Assembly (NCBI RefSeq): GCF_034933565.1
Contig: NZ_JAYFNG010000003.1
Location: 9,117 to 73,116, forward strand
From: Raineyella sp034933565
GTDB taxonomy: Bacteria; Actinomycetota; Actinomycetes; Propionibacteriales; Propionibacteriaceae
Length of the DNA stretch: 64,000 bases
Reading direction: 5' to 3'
The notes beneath the pieces are model-generated. The model did not search any database. It was not told the DNA's origin and worked only from the letters and a program-made list of their open reading frames with translations. Positions within the stretch are counted from its first letter, which is position 1. Each line of letters begins with the position of its first letter. This document shows, piece by piece, positions 52,085 through 60,596 of the stretch. The translations under genes and the position numbers were made by a program.

Positions 52085-53380
52085 GAGGGTTCTGGTCGGG
52101 AGTCGCGGATACGGGCGCGGATCTGGGGCCTGGTCCCGGTCGCGGCCCTGTTGTTGCTGGCCCTGGTGCTGCGCGCACCGGTGGCGGTGGTCCCGCCCCT
52201 GCTGCCCGACTTCCAGTCGGCGCTGCACCTCGACACGTTCCAGGCGGCGTTGCTCACCAGCATCCCGGTGCTGTGCTTCGGGCTGCTCACCCCGCTGGTG
52301 TCCCAGCTGGTGCACTGGCTCGGCATCAACCACGCCGTCGCCTGGGGCCTGGTCGCCGTCGTCGCGGGCTCCCTGTTGCGGGTCGACGGCACGCTCGCCG
52401 GGCTGTACGGCGGGACGGTCCTGATCGGGCTCGGTCTGACCGTCGGCAACCTGGGCGTGCCGATGCTGATCAGCCGCCAGTACCGACACCGTGCCGCCCT
52501 GCTCACCGGGGCCTATTCCGCGACCATCAACGTCGCGGTGACCCTCGCCACGGCGACCGCCGTCCCGGTCGCGCTGCTCGTCGGCTGGCAGCGGTCCTCG
52601 GCGCTGTGGGGGGCCATCATCGGCGGTGTCGCGCTGCTCGTCTGGCTGGTCGTCTACCCGCCGGGCGTACGCGGCGCGCGAGCCTTCTTCCGCTGGCGGG
52701 CGGGGCAGGACGCGCCGGCGCAGACCGTCCGCCAGGGGCGGGCCCAGCTGCGCCGGGCCGGGCGTGGACCCTCACTGGCGCGCCGGCCGCTGGCCTGGCT
52801 GCTCGCCGCGGCGTTCTCCGGCCACACCCTGGCCTACTACGCGGTGACCTCCTGGCTGCCGCTGGCGCTGATCGACCTGCGCGGCCTGAGTGCCGGTCGG
52901 GCGGGCGTGGGCGCCTCGATCTTCCAGGCCGCCGGCATCGTCGGACCGTTCATGACATCCTGGCTCGTCGACGCCCGGCACTGGTCCCTCACCCGCACGG
53001 CACTCCTGGTCGGTGCCGGCTGGGCCGTCCTACCGCTCGGCATCGTGCTCGCTCCGGCCGGCTGGGTGGTCTGGAGCCTGGTCGGCGGCCTGGCGCAGGG
53101 GGCCTTCTTCACCCTGCTGTTCGTCATCGTCGTACGCCGTACCCGTACGGTCGACGACAACCGGCGCCTGACCGCGATGGTGCAGACCATCGGCTACTCC
53201 GTGGCCGCCACCGGACCGGTGGTGATGGGGTGGGTGCACGATCACCTGCAGGCGTGGGGGCCGTCGTTCCTCGTCGTGCTGGCGGCGGTGATCGTGATGG
53301 TGGTCGCCGTGCTGGCCGTGGCGCGGGATCGCCGGGAGTCTGCGAGTCGACAAGCGGAGAGCGGACCTCTGCACCCATGA
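52073..53380 (+). CDS. MFS transporter, CynX/NimT-like
   Basis: A 435-residue permease with 12 predicted helices. It has the CynX-type opening LLALVLRAPVAVVPPLLPDF, an Arg-rich middle loop (about 205-240) and the second half opening with SGHTLAYYAVTSWLPLALID. CynX/NimT members carry cyanate, nitroimidazoles or other small molecules, so the substrate is not known. The GTG at 52073 lies in a small inverted repeat. No partner gene; IS debris begins about 390 bp downstream. Confidence 0.88.
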   Translation: MLTNEGSGRESRIRARIWGLVPVAALLLLALVLRAPVAVVPPLLPDFQSALHLDTFQAALLTSIPVLCFGLLTPLVSQLVHWLGINHAVAWGLVAVVAGSLLRVDGTLAGLYGGTVLIGLGLTVGNLGVPMLISRQYRHRAALLTGAYSATINVAVTLATATAVPVALLVGWQRSSALWGAIIGGVALLVWLVVYPPGVRGARAFFRWRAGQDAPAQTVRQGRAQLRRAGRGPSLARRPLAWLLAAAFSGHTLAYYAVTSWLPLALIDLRGLSAGRAGVGASIFQAAGIVGPFMTSWLVDARHWSLTRTALLVGAGWAVLPLGIVLAPAGWVVWSLVGGLAQGAFFTLLFVIVVRRTRTVDDNRRLTAMVQTIGYSVAATGPVVMGWVHDHLQAWGPSFLVVLAAVIVMVVAVLAVARDRRESASRQAESGPLHP

Positions 53381-53550
53381 CGAGTGTCGGCAAGGAAGGC
53401 TGTCGCAAGCCGGACGGTCAGCCCCTACCCCTTCCACCCATGCAGCAGGGCTGTGATGCGGGAGGAGTTTGTGCTGTCATGGTTCAGTCCCACTCGCCAC
53501 TTCGTTGAGGATGGGTCGTTGCCTGACATGCGAGACGCTTAGGCTCAGTT

Positions 53551-53579
53551 GCGGAGGGCGTCGAGACGACGCCCTCCGC
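53551..53579 (+). terminator. Terminator hairpin before the IS debris
   Basis: GCGGAGGGCGTCG pairs perfectly with CGACGCCCTCCGC around AGA and is followed by CCTTCTTGT. It lies 170 bp after the MFS gene. No supported gene lies in 53381-53823. Confidence 0.7.
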
Positions 53580-53765
53580 CCTTCTTGTGACGCGCCTGTC
53601 AATGCTCGTGGTCTCTGCCGACAGATCCGACGATCGACGGACGATCGAGGTAGTGAGTAGTTGCATGCCAACCGAGCCGAAAAATTGAATCCGGCATTTC
53701 TCTTGACGAACAGTCAGGTACGGGCCACTATCGATGATAAGACATCACAGGACAGAGGCGTCGTC

Positions 53766-54147
53766 TGTGAAGCGCCCTGGGTTTGATGCCGTTCCAGTTT
53801 GAGCCCAGGAGAGGATAAGCGCCATGCCGGAGAGGATCGATCCGGACTTGAGGACTAGGGCGGTTCGCCTGGTCAGGGAGCACCGCCGTGGGTACTCGAC
53901 GATGGCCGCGGCCTGTCTGGCGGTGGCCAAGGAGCTGGGGGTGGGCAAGGAGACCGTGCGCCGCTGGGTGGTCCAGGCCGAGGTCGATGCCGGCCAGCGT
54001 GAGGAGGGCACCACCGCGGAGGCCGAGGAGATCGGGCGGTTGAGGGGGGAGAACCGCCGGCTGCGTGAGGACGTGGCCATTCTGAAGGCGGCGGCGTCTT
54101 TCTTGCGGGGAACTCGGCCCCCACAAACCACTGATGATAGGCTTTGA
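53766..54147 (+). mobile_element. IS3-family element, left end with orfA
   Basis: The coding part (53824-54147, 107 residues) is an IS3 OrfA. It has an HTH region (LRTRAVRLVREHRRGYSTMA; ELGVGKETVRRWVVQ) followed by a leucine-zipper-like stretch (EEIGRLRGENRRLREDVAIL). The usual end AAASFF is followed here by a changed tail (LRGTRPPQTTDDRL). A sequence beginning TGAAGCGCCCTGGGTTTG at 53768 probably is the left inverted repeat. Confidence 0.8.
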
Positions 54148-54149
54148 AG

Positions 54150-54439
54150 TTGGCCCCGTTCGGTCACGACCGTCACCGACAAGGCGGTCCGTCACGTCCC
54201 CGATGTGGTCGAAGGCCGCTTCGACCAGGGCCGACTCAACGCTGTGTGGATCTCGGACATCACCTGTCTGAAGACGGGCGAGGGGCGGCTCCTACCTGGG
54301 CAGGGTCCGCGATGGCCGCCCCCGCCGGGTGATTAGCTACCAGTTCGCCGACCATCTCCACGCCGCTCTGGTCGAGACCGCACTACAGCGCGACGTCCTG
54401 TTCCGTGCCCCGCTGCTGGGTCCCGACGGTGTGGTCTGA
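54150..54439 (+). pseudogene. IS3 orfB (integrase) remnant
   Basis: FDQGRLNAVWISDITCLKTG (to about 54288) and, in another frame, YLGRVRDGRPRRVISYQFAD then HLHAALVETALQRDV (to the stop at 54437) are two consecutive parts of the IS3 rve core. They are joined by a frameshift and followed by loss of the rest. A full OrfB has about 280-300 residues; fewer than 95 remain. Confidence 0.8.
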
Positions 54440-54497
54440 AGCGGACCCGACACCGGAGCCCGAAACCACCGAGTAATGCGGCGCCCCGATCGTCGCG

Positions 54498-54919
54498 ATG
54501 GTGAGCATCGATGCGCGTGAGCCCGGTGCCGAGGGCCGCCGTGCACCGGGGTATTGGGAGAGTGATCTGGTGATCGGGTCGGCAGGCGCAGCGAGGCCGC
54601 GACGCCGGTGGAGCGCACACGCAGGTTCGTGACGATTCGGGGCGTGCTGGCCGGGACGAATGCCGACGCGCTGATCCATCAGTACCTGCCCAAGGGCACC
54701 GAGGTCGCCAGCCACCAGCTCTACCTCGACGCGATTGCCGAAGGACTCAACGACAGCCGACCACCCCCAGCTGTCCTCGGCTACCGCATCACCAGAGAAG
54801 CCTTCGAACGCCTACTCCTCGACCAAGCCATTCCTTCCACCCGTTGGCACCGCACCGGGGCGCTTCACTTCAGGGAGACCGGTCGACCGGTCGTGCACAA
54901 AGACCAGCCCTTGCGATGA
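54498..54919 (+). pseudogene. IS30-family transposase remnant
   Basis: EGRRAPGYWESDLVIG (near 54520-54570) matches the IS30 GHWEGDLI motif. After a frameshift, TPVERTRRFVTIRGVLAG is joined, with an internal deletion, to YLPKGTEVASHQLYLDAIAE and LNDSRPPPAVLGYRI, the IS30 C-terminal end. Catalytic parts between are lost. It ends 43 bp beyond the cas2 stop. Confidence 0.8.
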
Positions 54920-54962
54920 GAACCGAGGTCAGTCGGAGTGCGTCATCAAGAATAAAGTCCAG

Positions 54963-55265
54963 TCAGATGAGAAAGGACTCCCCTGTGGTCAGCTGACGTT
55001 GGCGCCCGACGCAGGAGAAAGTGCCCGGACCGACCAGTCGAGTCAGCCCGAGGTCGCAGATCAGCACGGAGTCCTCAGTCAGGTTGACGACGCTTCGGAT
55101 CCTATTGACGAGACGGACCATTCCGGCTCGACCACAGTCGACCACGAAGACGCTGTATTGGACTCTGTCGCCGTATGATTTCAAGAGTTTGGCGAGAGTG
55201 CTTCTTCTGCGATCGTCGGGAACGTCGTACGCGATGACGAATCGATGGGCATCTTGTTTGGTCAA
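54963..55265 (-). CDS. cas2: CRISPR-associated endoribonuclease Cas2
   Basis: A 100-residue Cas2: HRFVIAYDVPDDRRRSTLAK near the N terminus (conserved Asp in YDVPDD), then RVQYSVFVVDCGRAGMVRLV. The start is TTG at 55263-55265, overlapping the stop of the cas4/cas1 gene (TTGA); no ATG or GTG fits the family start. It is the last gene of the operon. Cas2 dimers bridge Cas1 dimers in spacer integration. Confidence 0.93.
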   Translation of the reverse strand: MTKQDAHRFVIAYDVPDDRRRSTLAKLLKSYGDRVQYSVFVVDCGRAGMVRLVNRIRSVVNLTEDSVLICDLGLTRLVGPGTFSCVGRQRQLTTGESFLI

Positions 55266-56881
55266 CGTGTACGGATTCCTTGATATTGGCTGCGGCTTCC
55301 TTCCAAGACGCCAAGGATCATACGAGCCTGGACTTCTATTGTCCTTTGCCACGAGACTTGGTAACCGAATAAAGGATGCTTCCCAACAGTTTGTATCCTG
55401 CGTTCGTATGCGCCGACGATCGCTTTGCGACCAGATTCCTTGAGTCGGCAATCTCCCAAGGATGAGGTGAACATGCCGGTCGTGAGAGCGCCATTGTTGA
55501 TCGCGGTGATCACTGCAGAGTCCGCCACGGGTGCTCGGAACTCCTCCATCAAGTCCAAAGCGAGAGCCGGCTTGTTGCGCGAGCTCGAGTGCAGGAACCC
55601 TGCGGAGGGATCGAGACCGCAAGCTGCGATGGACCGGATGGTGTCACTGACCAGGAGGCCGTACGCGAAGTTAAGCGCGGCATTCAACGGGTCGGTGGCG
55701 TGGCGGCCGTCTCGACCTGTCCATTCGGCAGCGAATCCCAATCCGGCTTGCCCCTTCAGCATGGTTGGGAATGCTGAGAAGTAGAGAGCCGCTGCCTCCC
55801 CTTCGAGAGCGAAGAGCTCGGGTCCAGAATGGGCTGTGAGTGTTTTTCGCTGGATGGATCGAAGGGATTTTAGGTTGTCAGGAGGGAGTCTTCCGTTTCT
55901 ACGTAGAAGTGTCGCCTGATTTGAGATCTTGCAGGTGATGAACTCGCGTGCAAGTGCCAGGTCCCCTCGATGAGATCGCAAATATTGCGTCACTCGTTCC
56001 TGTCCATGGGGAGATTGGCCGGAACGGGACCACCCTACTACTCGGCCGCTGCCTGAGCACCACACAATCGTCGCGTCGCGCCAGAGCATCTCGCGAATGA
56101 GCGCGCTGGAGACGTCGCTGTTCCCATGTATGACAAGCCCTGCGACCCGCTCAAGGGGGAGGGAGGCAAGGTGCTCATCCCCCTTGACCACCTCCACCCG
56201 TCCGCTACGAATCTGGGCGCGGCTCCCGTAGGTGAGGAGGTGTACGATTTCGGCATTCGGATCGGCCACTGAGATGGAACGAGCTGGATGGCTGTCGTTC
56301 ATCTCATCTGGTAGACACACCGAGGCGTGCGAGCAGAAGCGACATTTCTCGTCATTCACCAGAGGCGGAGGTGCGGATCGCGAGGCGAGTATCGCTCTCG
56401 TCTCGTCGATGTAGTGAATCGCCCGAAGATCCGATTCAAGCCCGAAAGGAACATCGACGTAAGTCTCGTGAGTGGTGAAGTAAACACCGGTGCGATGAAC
56501 GGCCACCCCCATCGATTCCAAGCACATCCGTTGAAGCGCGAGCTGAACTTCTTGGGGCTCGGTCACAGCCGCCGTTCGCCGTACGGGAGTCGCCTTGTAC
56601 TCCACAATCCTGACACCCTCATCAGGGTCGCTGTGTACGAGGTCACACTTTCCGACGAGCCCCAGTTCACGATGGTGGATATCGACTGCGCGCCGCTGCC
56701 CGGGACGCCCTTGGGCTGGGTCGTCAACGCGCTTGTGGCTGGATGACCCTGACTCCATCTGAAAGCTGTCCACGACCTCGCCAGCAGCCTCCAGCCATGC
56801 TCGCCGAGGACAGAAGACCGTGTGGCAGACGAGACTGATCGGGATCGGCTCGCTCTTGGCTTCAGCCACCTCAGAAGTCAT
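55262..56881 (-). CDS. cas4-cas1: Cas4-Cas1 fusion (type I-G adaptation protein)
   Basis: A 539-residue fusion. Cas4 part (1-195): Cys24 in CPRRAW, nuclease residues Asp80, Glu94 and Lys96 (CDLVHSDPDEGVRIVEYKA), and the iron-sulfur Cys180, Cys183 and Cys189 (CRFCSHASVC). Cas1 part (205-539): Glu362 in LEGEAAALYF, His431 in FLHSSSRNKPALALDLMEEF and the acidic pair after it. All key residues are in place. In type I-G, Cas4/1 selects protospacers next to the PAM and trims them. It overlaps csb3 by four bases (ATGA). Confidence 0.96.
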   Translation of the reverse strand: MTSEVAEAKSEPIPISLVCHTVFCPRRAWLEAAGEVVDSFQMESGSSSHKRVDDPAQGRPGQRRAVDIHHRELGLVGKCDLVHSDPDEGVRIVEYKATPVRRTAAVTEPQEVQLALQRMCLESMGVAVHRTGVYFTTHETYVDVPFGLESDLRAIHYIDETRAILASRSAPPPLVNDEKCRFCSHASVCLPDEMNDSHPARSISVADPNAEIVHLLTYGSRAQIRSGRVEVVKGDEHLASLPLERVAGLVIHGNSDVSSALIREMLWRDATIVWCSGSGRVVGWSRSGQSPHGQERVTQYLRSHRGDLALAREFITCKISNQATLLRRNGRLPPDNLKSLRSIQRKTLTAHSGPELFALEGEAAALYFSAFPTMLKGQAGLGFAAEWTGRDGRHATDPLNAALNFAYGLLVSDTIRSIAACGLDPSAGFLHSSSRNKPALALDLMEEFRAPVADSAVITAINNGALTTGMFTSSLGDCRLKESGRKAIVGAYERRIQTVGKHPLFGYQVSWQRTIEVQARMILGVLEGSRSQYQGIRTR

Positions 56882-57879
56882 CCCGATGCCAGCGAATCGA
56901 TCTGCCCGAACTGGGCCATCCGCTCAGGAGCACTTGAGCTGCCTCCGACGCGGACCGGGAAGCGGACGATCCCGGCCACCCCGTGCTCACGGAGCCTCGC
57001 CCGGGAGCCGGTGGTCGTCGCTGCGGATGGATCGAGGAACGCGGCTGTGTCGAAGTCCTTGGAGGCCAACGTCATCCGCCACATGTCGAGCGAGGTAGGC
57101 CGGGTGAAGACGGGGAGGGCCATCGTTCGGGGATGGACCTTGTTCCTGGGCCAGCTTCCGGCGGTCTGGGACATCCGTGCAGCCTGGGGCACCAGTGGAA
57201 CGAGACCGATCCCCCACAACGCACACCACGCCACAGCATTGTCCACCGGTCCGGGATTCGCGAGTCCGGTGGCCGTACGTGACGACGGGGAGTTCTTGCC
57301 GAGCTCATCATCCGATGATGCGCCGGCCAGGCCGGTCCTGATCTGATCGTCCGATCGTTCCGCGACGATCCGGGCCAGCGGCGCCAGTCGGTGACGTACG
57401 AACTCCTCGCCCCTGTTCCGTGTCTTCATCTCCCATCGAGTTGCACCGCGGTCGGGCTGGTTTTCCTTCCCGGAGCAGAGCCAGTGAGCCGGTTCCCCGA
57501 GGGCACCGATCAGAAGTCGATCAAGATGGGAAAGGGAAGGACTGTCCAGTGCCTGTGTCCTGGCCTTCTCCAGGGCATCCCACGACTCTTCGGAACGCGC
57601 TGGTTTGATCCTGGGGCTGAAGAGACCTGTGACGGTTCCCTCGTGGGGGACGGTGAGTTGCACCCACGAGCCCGGCGCCGAATGCGTCCGGGCATGGGCC
57701 CGGACCGCGGCCGCTGCGTCCATCTGTCCGGACCATGACACGCAGGGCCGAGCGTCGGCCTCGTCGGCCCACCAGCCCCGTACGTGGCGGGCTCCCTGAT
57801 CGGCGAGGATGAGGCCGAGTCCGTACATCGCGAAGTGCCAGAGAGCGACTTCGGGGGACCCCCCGAGTGTGATCTTCAC
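56878..57879 (-). CDS. csb3: Type I-G effector subunit Csb3 (Cas8-like)
   Basis: This 333-residue protein shows the Csb3 pattern: an N terminus with LWHFAMYGLGLILADQGARH, a central block TRWEMKTRNRGEEFVRHRL, and a late VDNAVAWCALWGIGLVPLVP. Csb3 is thought to act as the large/PAM-reading subunit (Cas8u2) in those I-G systems that lack Csx17. No csx17 is seen in this operon, in agreement. The name is assigned from operon position and from remembered family pattern, so it should be checked by a profile search. Confidence 0.8.
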   Translation of the reverse strand: MKITLGGSPEVALWHFAMYGLGLILADQGARHVRGWWADEADARPCVSWSGQMDAAAAVRAHARTHSAPGSWVQLTVPHEGTVTGLFSPRIKPARSEESWDALEKARTQALDSPSLSHLDRLLIGALGEPAHWLCSGKENQPDRGATRWEMKTRNRGEEFVRHRLAPLARIVAERSDDQIRTGLAGASSDDELGKNSPSSRTATGLANPGPVDNAVAWCALWGIGLVPLVPQAARMSQTAGSWPRNKVHPRTMALPVFTRPTSLDMWRMTLASKDFDTAAFLDPSAATTTGSRARLREHGVAGIVRFPVRVGGSSSAPERMAQFGQIDSLASG

Positions 57880-60596
57880 GAACCCTCCCGGGAGACTTGG
57901 CAGTCCGCAGCGCGGACCAGGGCTTCCAGATACGCACAGGCCCAGACACCGAGCTCACGGTCCGTCGCGCCGACGATCTCCGCCCACCCCCCGCAGTCGA
58001 ACAGTTCGTGTGCCAGCGAATGCCATTCGTCAGGGTCGTTCGGGCGCAGCAGATCGCCTGCTGTTTGAGGGGTGCTGTAGCGTCCGTAGCCGTGGCTCGT
58101 TCCCACGAGCCGAAGCACGAGATCGCGGTCTGCAGCATCGCCTTGCGTCGTCATGTCGGCGTGCAGGACAGATCTGAGCTCGTGTCGCCACCCAGCTGGG
58201 AGGCCCACCGCGCGTTTGCCTCGCCGCAGCTGCTGGGGCGTGCGACCGGATGACTTCGCCAGCGCCGGTTCCTCGTCTCGACGTCCCAGGAACCGTTGGA
58301 ACCGCTCGTCGTCCTTCCCGGTGTCGTGCAGCCGGGCTGCGTTCACGACGGCGACTGCAAATCGGTCTCCGACCCCCAGGAGTCGTACGAGCCGATCAGC
58401 TCGCTCGGCGACCGCATTGCCGTGGTCCGCCAAGGGCACCGGTCGGCCGCTGACTGTCCACTCCTGACGAACGGCTTCGTCGCGGTTGAAGGAGCCGATG
58501 TCAGTCAGGACGAGCCAGGGCAGCTCTGACACCTCGCCCGCGGACGACGGCAGGGTGATCTGTCTCTTGACTTCCTCGGCCCAGCGCAGGTCACAGGCAC
58601 GTTGGGCGGACTGCGTATCGAGGCCGGCGAGGTCCTCGAGAATGTCCGGCCACGATCGCAAGGAGTCCGGCAGTTCTGCGTCACGAACCGCCACCAGGGC
58701 CCCTTCGGCTCCCCAAGTCGTGTCGAGCTTCTCGGGGGTGCTGGGAGGCTCTGCAGTCACCACGCCGTGCTCGGTGAGGGGATGGCCGGCGTCCACGATC
58801 ACCACGTCACCCGGACGCAGGTCCTTCGAGGAGTCCAGCTGCGTCACGCTCACTTCCTGCGGACGTGGTCTGTAGAGGAAGGCTCGTGCCGGAGCTCCGG
58901 GCTCGGCAGCCAGGACGCGATCGACGACGGATCGCAACAGCGACAACGGCACCGGGAAGGTCTCGGCCTGGTCGGGCTCGGTGGCGAGCAGGAGTTCCAG
59001 CGTTTCCGAGTCACTCTTCGGCAGAGGCCGGCGCAGGACGAGTCCGCCCTGGGTCTGTCCCTCATCGAGATCATCCTGCAGCCAGAGCGAGAGGGTCTCG
59101 GCCTCGAAAGTGTCGTCCGCGGTGGCAGCCCACCGCCAGGCATCAGTGAGCTCGGGTCGCATGAAGCGCCGTTCGGCCGACTTCGCAGGCGGTGGTGTGC
59201 ACCGGACTGCCCATGGGGTGAGCCCTGCACTGTCCAACTCGCGCAACCATGTCCGTGCGGAAGTCAGGTCGCTACTGCGGTACGGCGGAAGTTCTCGGAT
59301 CTCGGCGTCGGATGGCGGCCCGACCACGACAATGCGTGCCGAGTCATCCATTCCCTTGCGGTTCACCCGGCCCGCCCTTTGGGCCAGTGCCGGACCGGGC
59401 GCCAGCTCCGTGACCAGGCCGCCGAAATCAATGTCCAGGCCCACTTCAACGGTCTGGGTTGCGACGAGCACGTCGAGCGTCTGTGGCTCCGTCGGGTCGA
59501 ACAGCCCCGGATGCTCACGCATGAGCTTCGCAATGTCCATCGGTCGTCGCCGACCGACCCAACAGTCAGTGGCCAGACCATGGCGAGAGAGCTCTCGTGT
59601 GACTCGCACTGCTGTGTCGACGTGGTTGACGACGCATCCCACCGTGCGGCCACCCTTGCCGAGCCCCTGGCGCAGCATCCGAGCCTGATCCGCGATCGTC
59701 ACGATGTGGGTCTGGGGTGCGGGTGTCCTGGATGGCCATGCCGGCGACTCCACCATGGTCAACGGCTTGGGACGAAGCAACCGTCGAGCCAGAGCTCTGT
59801 CCTCGGGACGGTCCAGATCGTCCGGCTCCACCGCCACACAGGTGGTCGCCGGGTCCCCGGTGTCCGGGGTCGCAGTCGTTTCCACCACTTGCAGAGGGGG
59901 GAGGCCCAGGTCCGCCTCGAACTGCGCCGCCAGCTCGCCGACACGTCTCGCGGTCCTGAGCAGTTGGGCGTTCAGATGTGCCTCGTCCAGGACCATCACG
60001 GAGTCGTACGCCAGGAGGCCCGCCTCGCGTGGGCGGGCGTACGGTCTGGAGCCGTACCCGCGCATCAGCAGGCGGCTGCCCCACATATCGGGTGTCGCTC
60101 CGATGACGGCACAGACGGAGGGGTCGTCCAGCCAATGGGAGTCAGGGGCAAGTCCGCCACGAAGCTCGGCCACGACGACCGGTTCTGCCGATGACTCATC
60201 TCGGTCCTTGGTGGTACGGAGTGTGCGCAGGAGTCGTGCGACCTCTTTCACGACGTCGTTGTCGCTGGTCAACAAGAGGCTGTTGATCTTCTGGGCGCGG
60301 AGCACCTGGCTGTCGACAAGTGCCCGTCTGTCCACGACGACCGCCAGCCGACGGGGGAGCCGAGGAGCTGCTCCGCAGGCCGATAGCGCCGTCGCGAAGA
60401 TATGGGTGTCCACCACGTGGGATTTACCTGACCCCGTGGGTGCCGCGATCCTGTCCGGCCATGCCCCTGATGAGACCATGTGATCGAGCAGCCTCTGCTG
60501 CCATGAGAAGGGCGTGGGGCCGGACATGGTGTCGGATTCGTCGTCTCCGTTGATGGCGGCGAAGAAAGCTGCGAAGTCACCTGTCGTCAGCGTCAT
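57876..60596 (-). CDS. cas3: CRISPR-associated helicase-nuclease Cas3 (helicase, then HD domain)
   Basis: A 906-residue protein. Helicase first: Walker A APTGSGKS at 52-59, DEAH at 204-207 and the motif VI-like QRAGRVNRKG near 410-420. The HD nuclease is at the C terminus (LADHGNAVAER near 720, RLHDTGKDDERFQRFLG around His757-Asp758, further His in GWRHELRS, VLHAD and TSHGYG). The HD-last order is that of type I-G, reverse of E. coli Cas3. It overlaps csb2 and csb3 by four bases each (ATGA). Confidence 0.95.
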   Translation of the reverse strand: MTLTTGDFAAFFAAINGDDESDTMSGPTPFSWQQRLLDHMVSSGAWPDRIAAPTGSGKSHVVDTHIFATALSACGAAPRLPRRLAVVVDRRALVDSQVLRAQKINSLLLTSDNDVVKEVARLLRTLRTTKDRDESSAEPVVVAELRGGLAPDSHWLDDPSVCAVIGATPDMWGSRLLMRGYGSRPYARPREAGLLAYDSVMVLDEAHLNAQLLRTARRVGELAAQFEADLGLPPLQVVETTATPDTGDPATTCVAVEPDDLDRPEDRALARRLLRPKPLTMVESPAWPSRTPAPQTHIVTIADQARMLRQGLGKGGRTVGCVVNHVDTAVRVTRELSRHGLATDCWVGRRRPMDIAKLMREHPGLFDPTEPQTLDVLVATQTVEVGLDIDFGGLVTELAPGPALAQRAGRVNRKGMDDSARIVVVGPPSDAEIRELPPYRSSDLTSARTWLRELDSAGLTPWAVRCTPPPAKSAERRFMRPELTDAWRWAATADDTFEAETLSLWLQDDLDEGQTQGGLVLRRPLPKSDSETLELLLATEPDQAETFPVPLSLLRSVVDRVLAAEPGAPARAFLYRPRPQEVSVTQLDSSKDLRPGDVVIVDAGHPLTEHGVVTAEPPSTPEKLDTTWGAEGALVAVRDAELPDSLRSWPDILEDLAGLDTQSAQRACDLRWAEEVKRQITLPSSAGEVSELPWLVLTDIGSFNRDEAVRQEWTVSGRPVPLADHGNAVAERADRLVRLLGVGDRFAVAVVNAARLHDTGKDDERFQRFLGRRDEEPALAKSSGRTPQQLRRGKRAVGLPAGWRHELRSVLHADMTTQGDAADRDLVLRLVGTSHGYGRYSTPQTAGDLLRPNDPDEWHSLAHELFDCGGWAEIVGATDRELGVWACAYLEALVRAADCQVSREGS

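Noticed and set aside
54920..54962. CRISPR array next to cas2
   Set aside because: Only 43 bp separate the IS30 debris from the cas2 stop, and no repeated unit is seen there or in 63381-64000.
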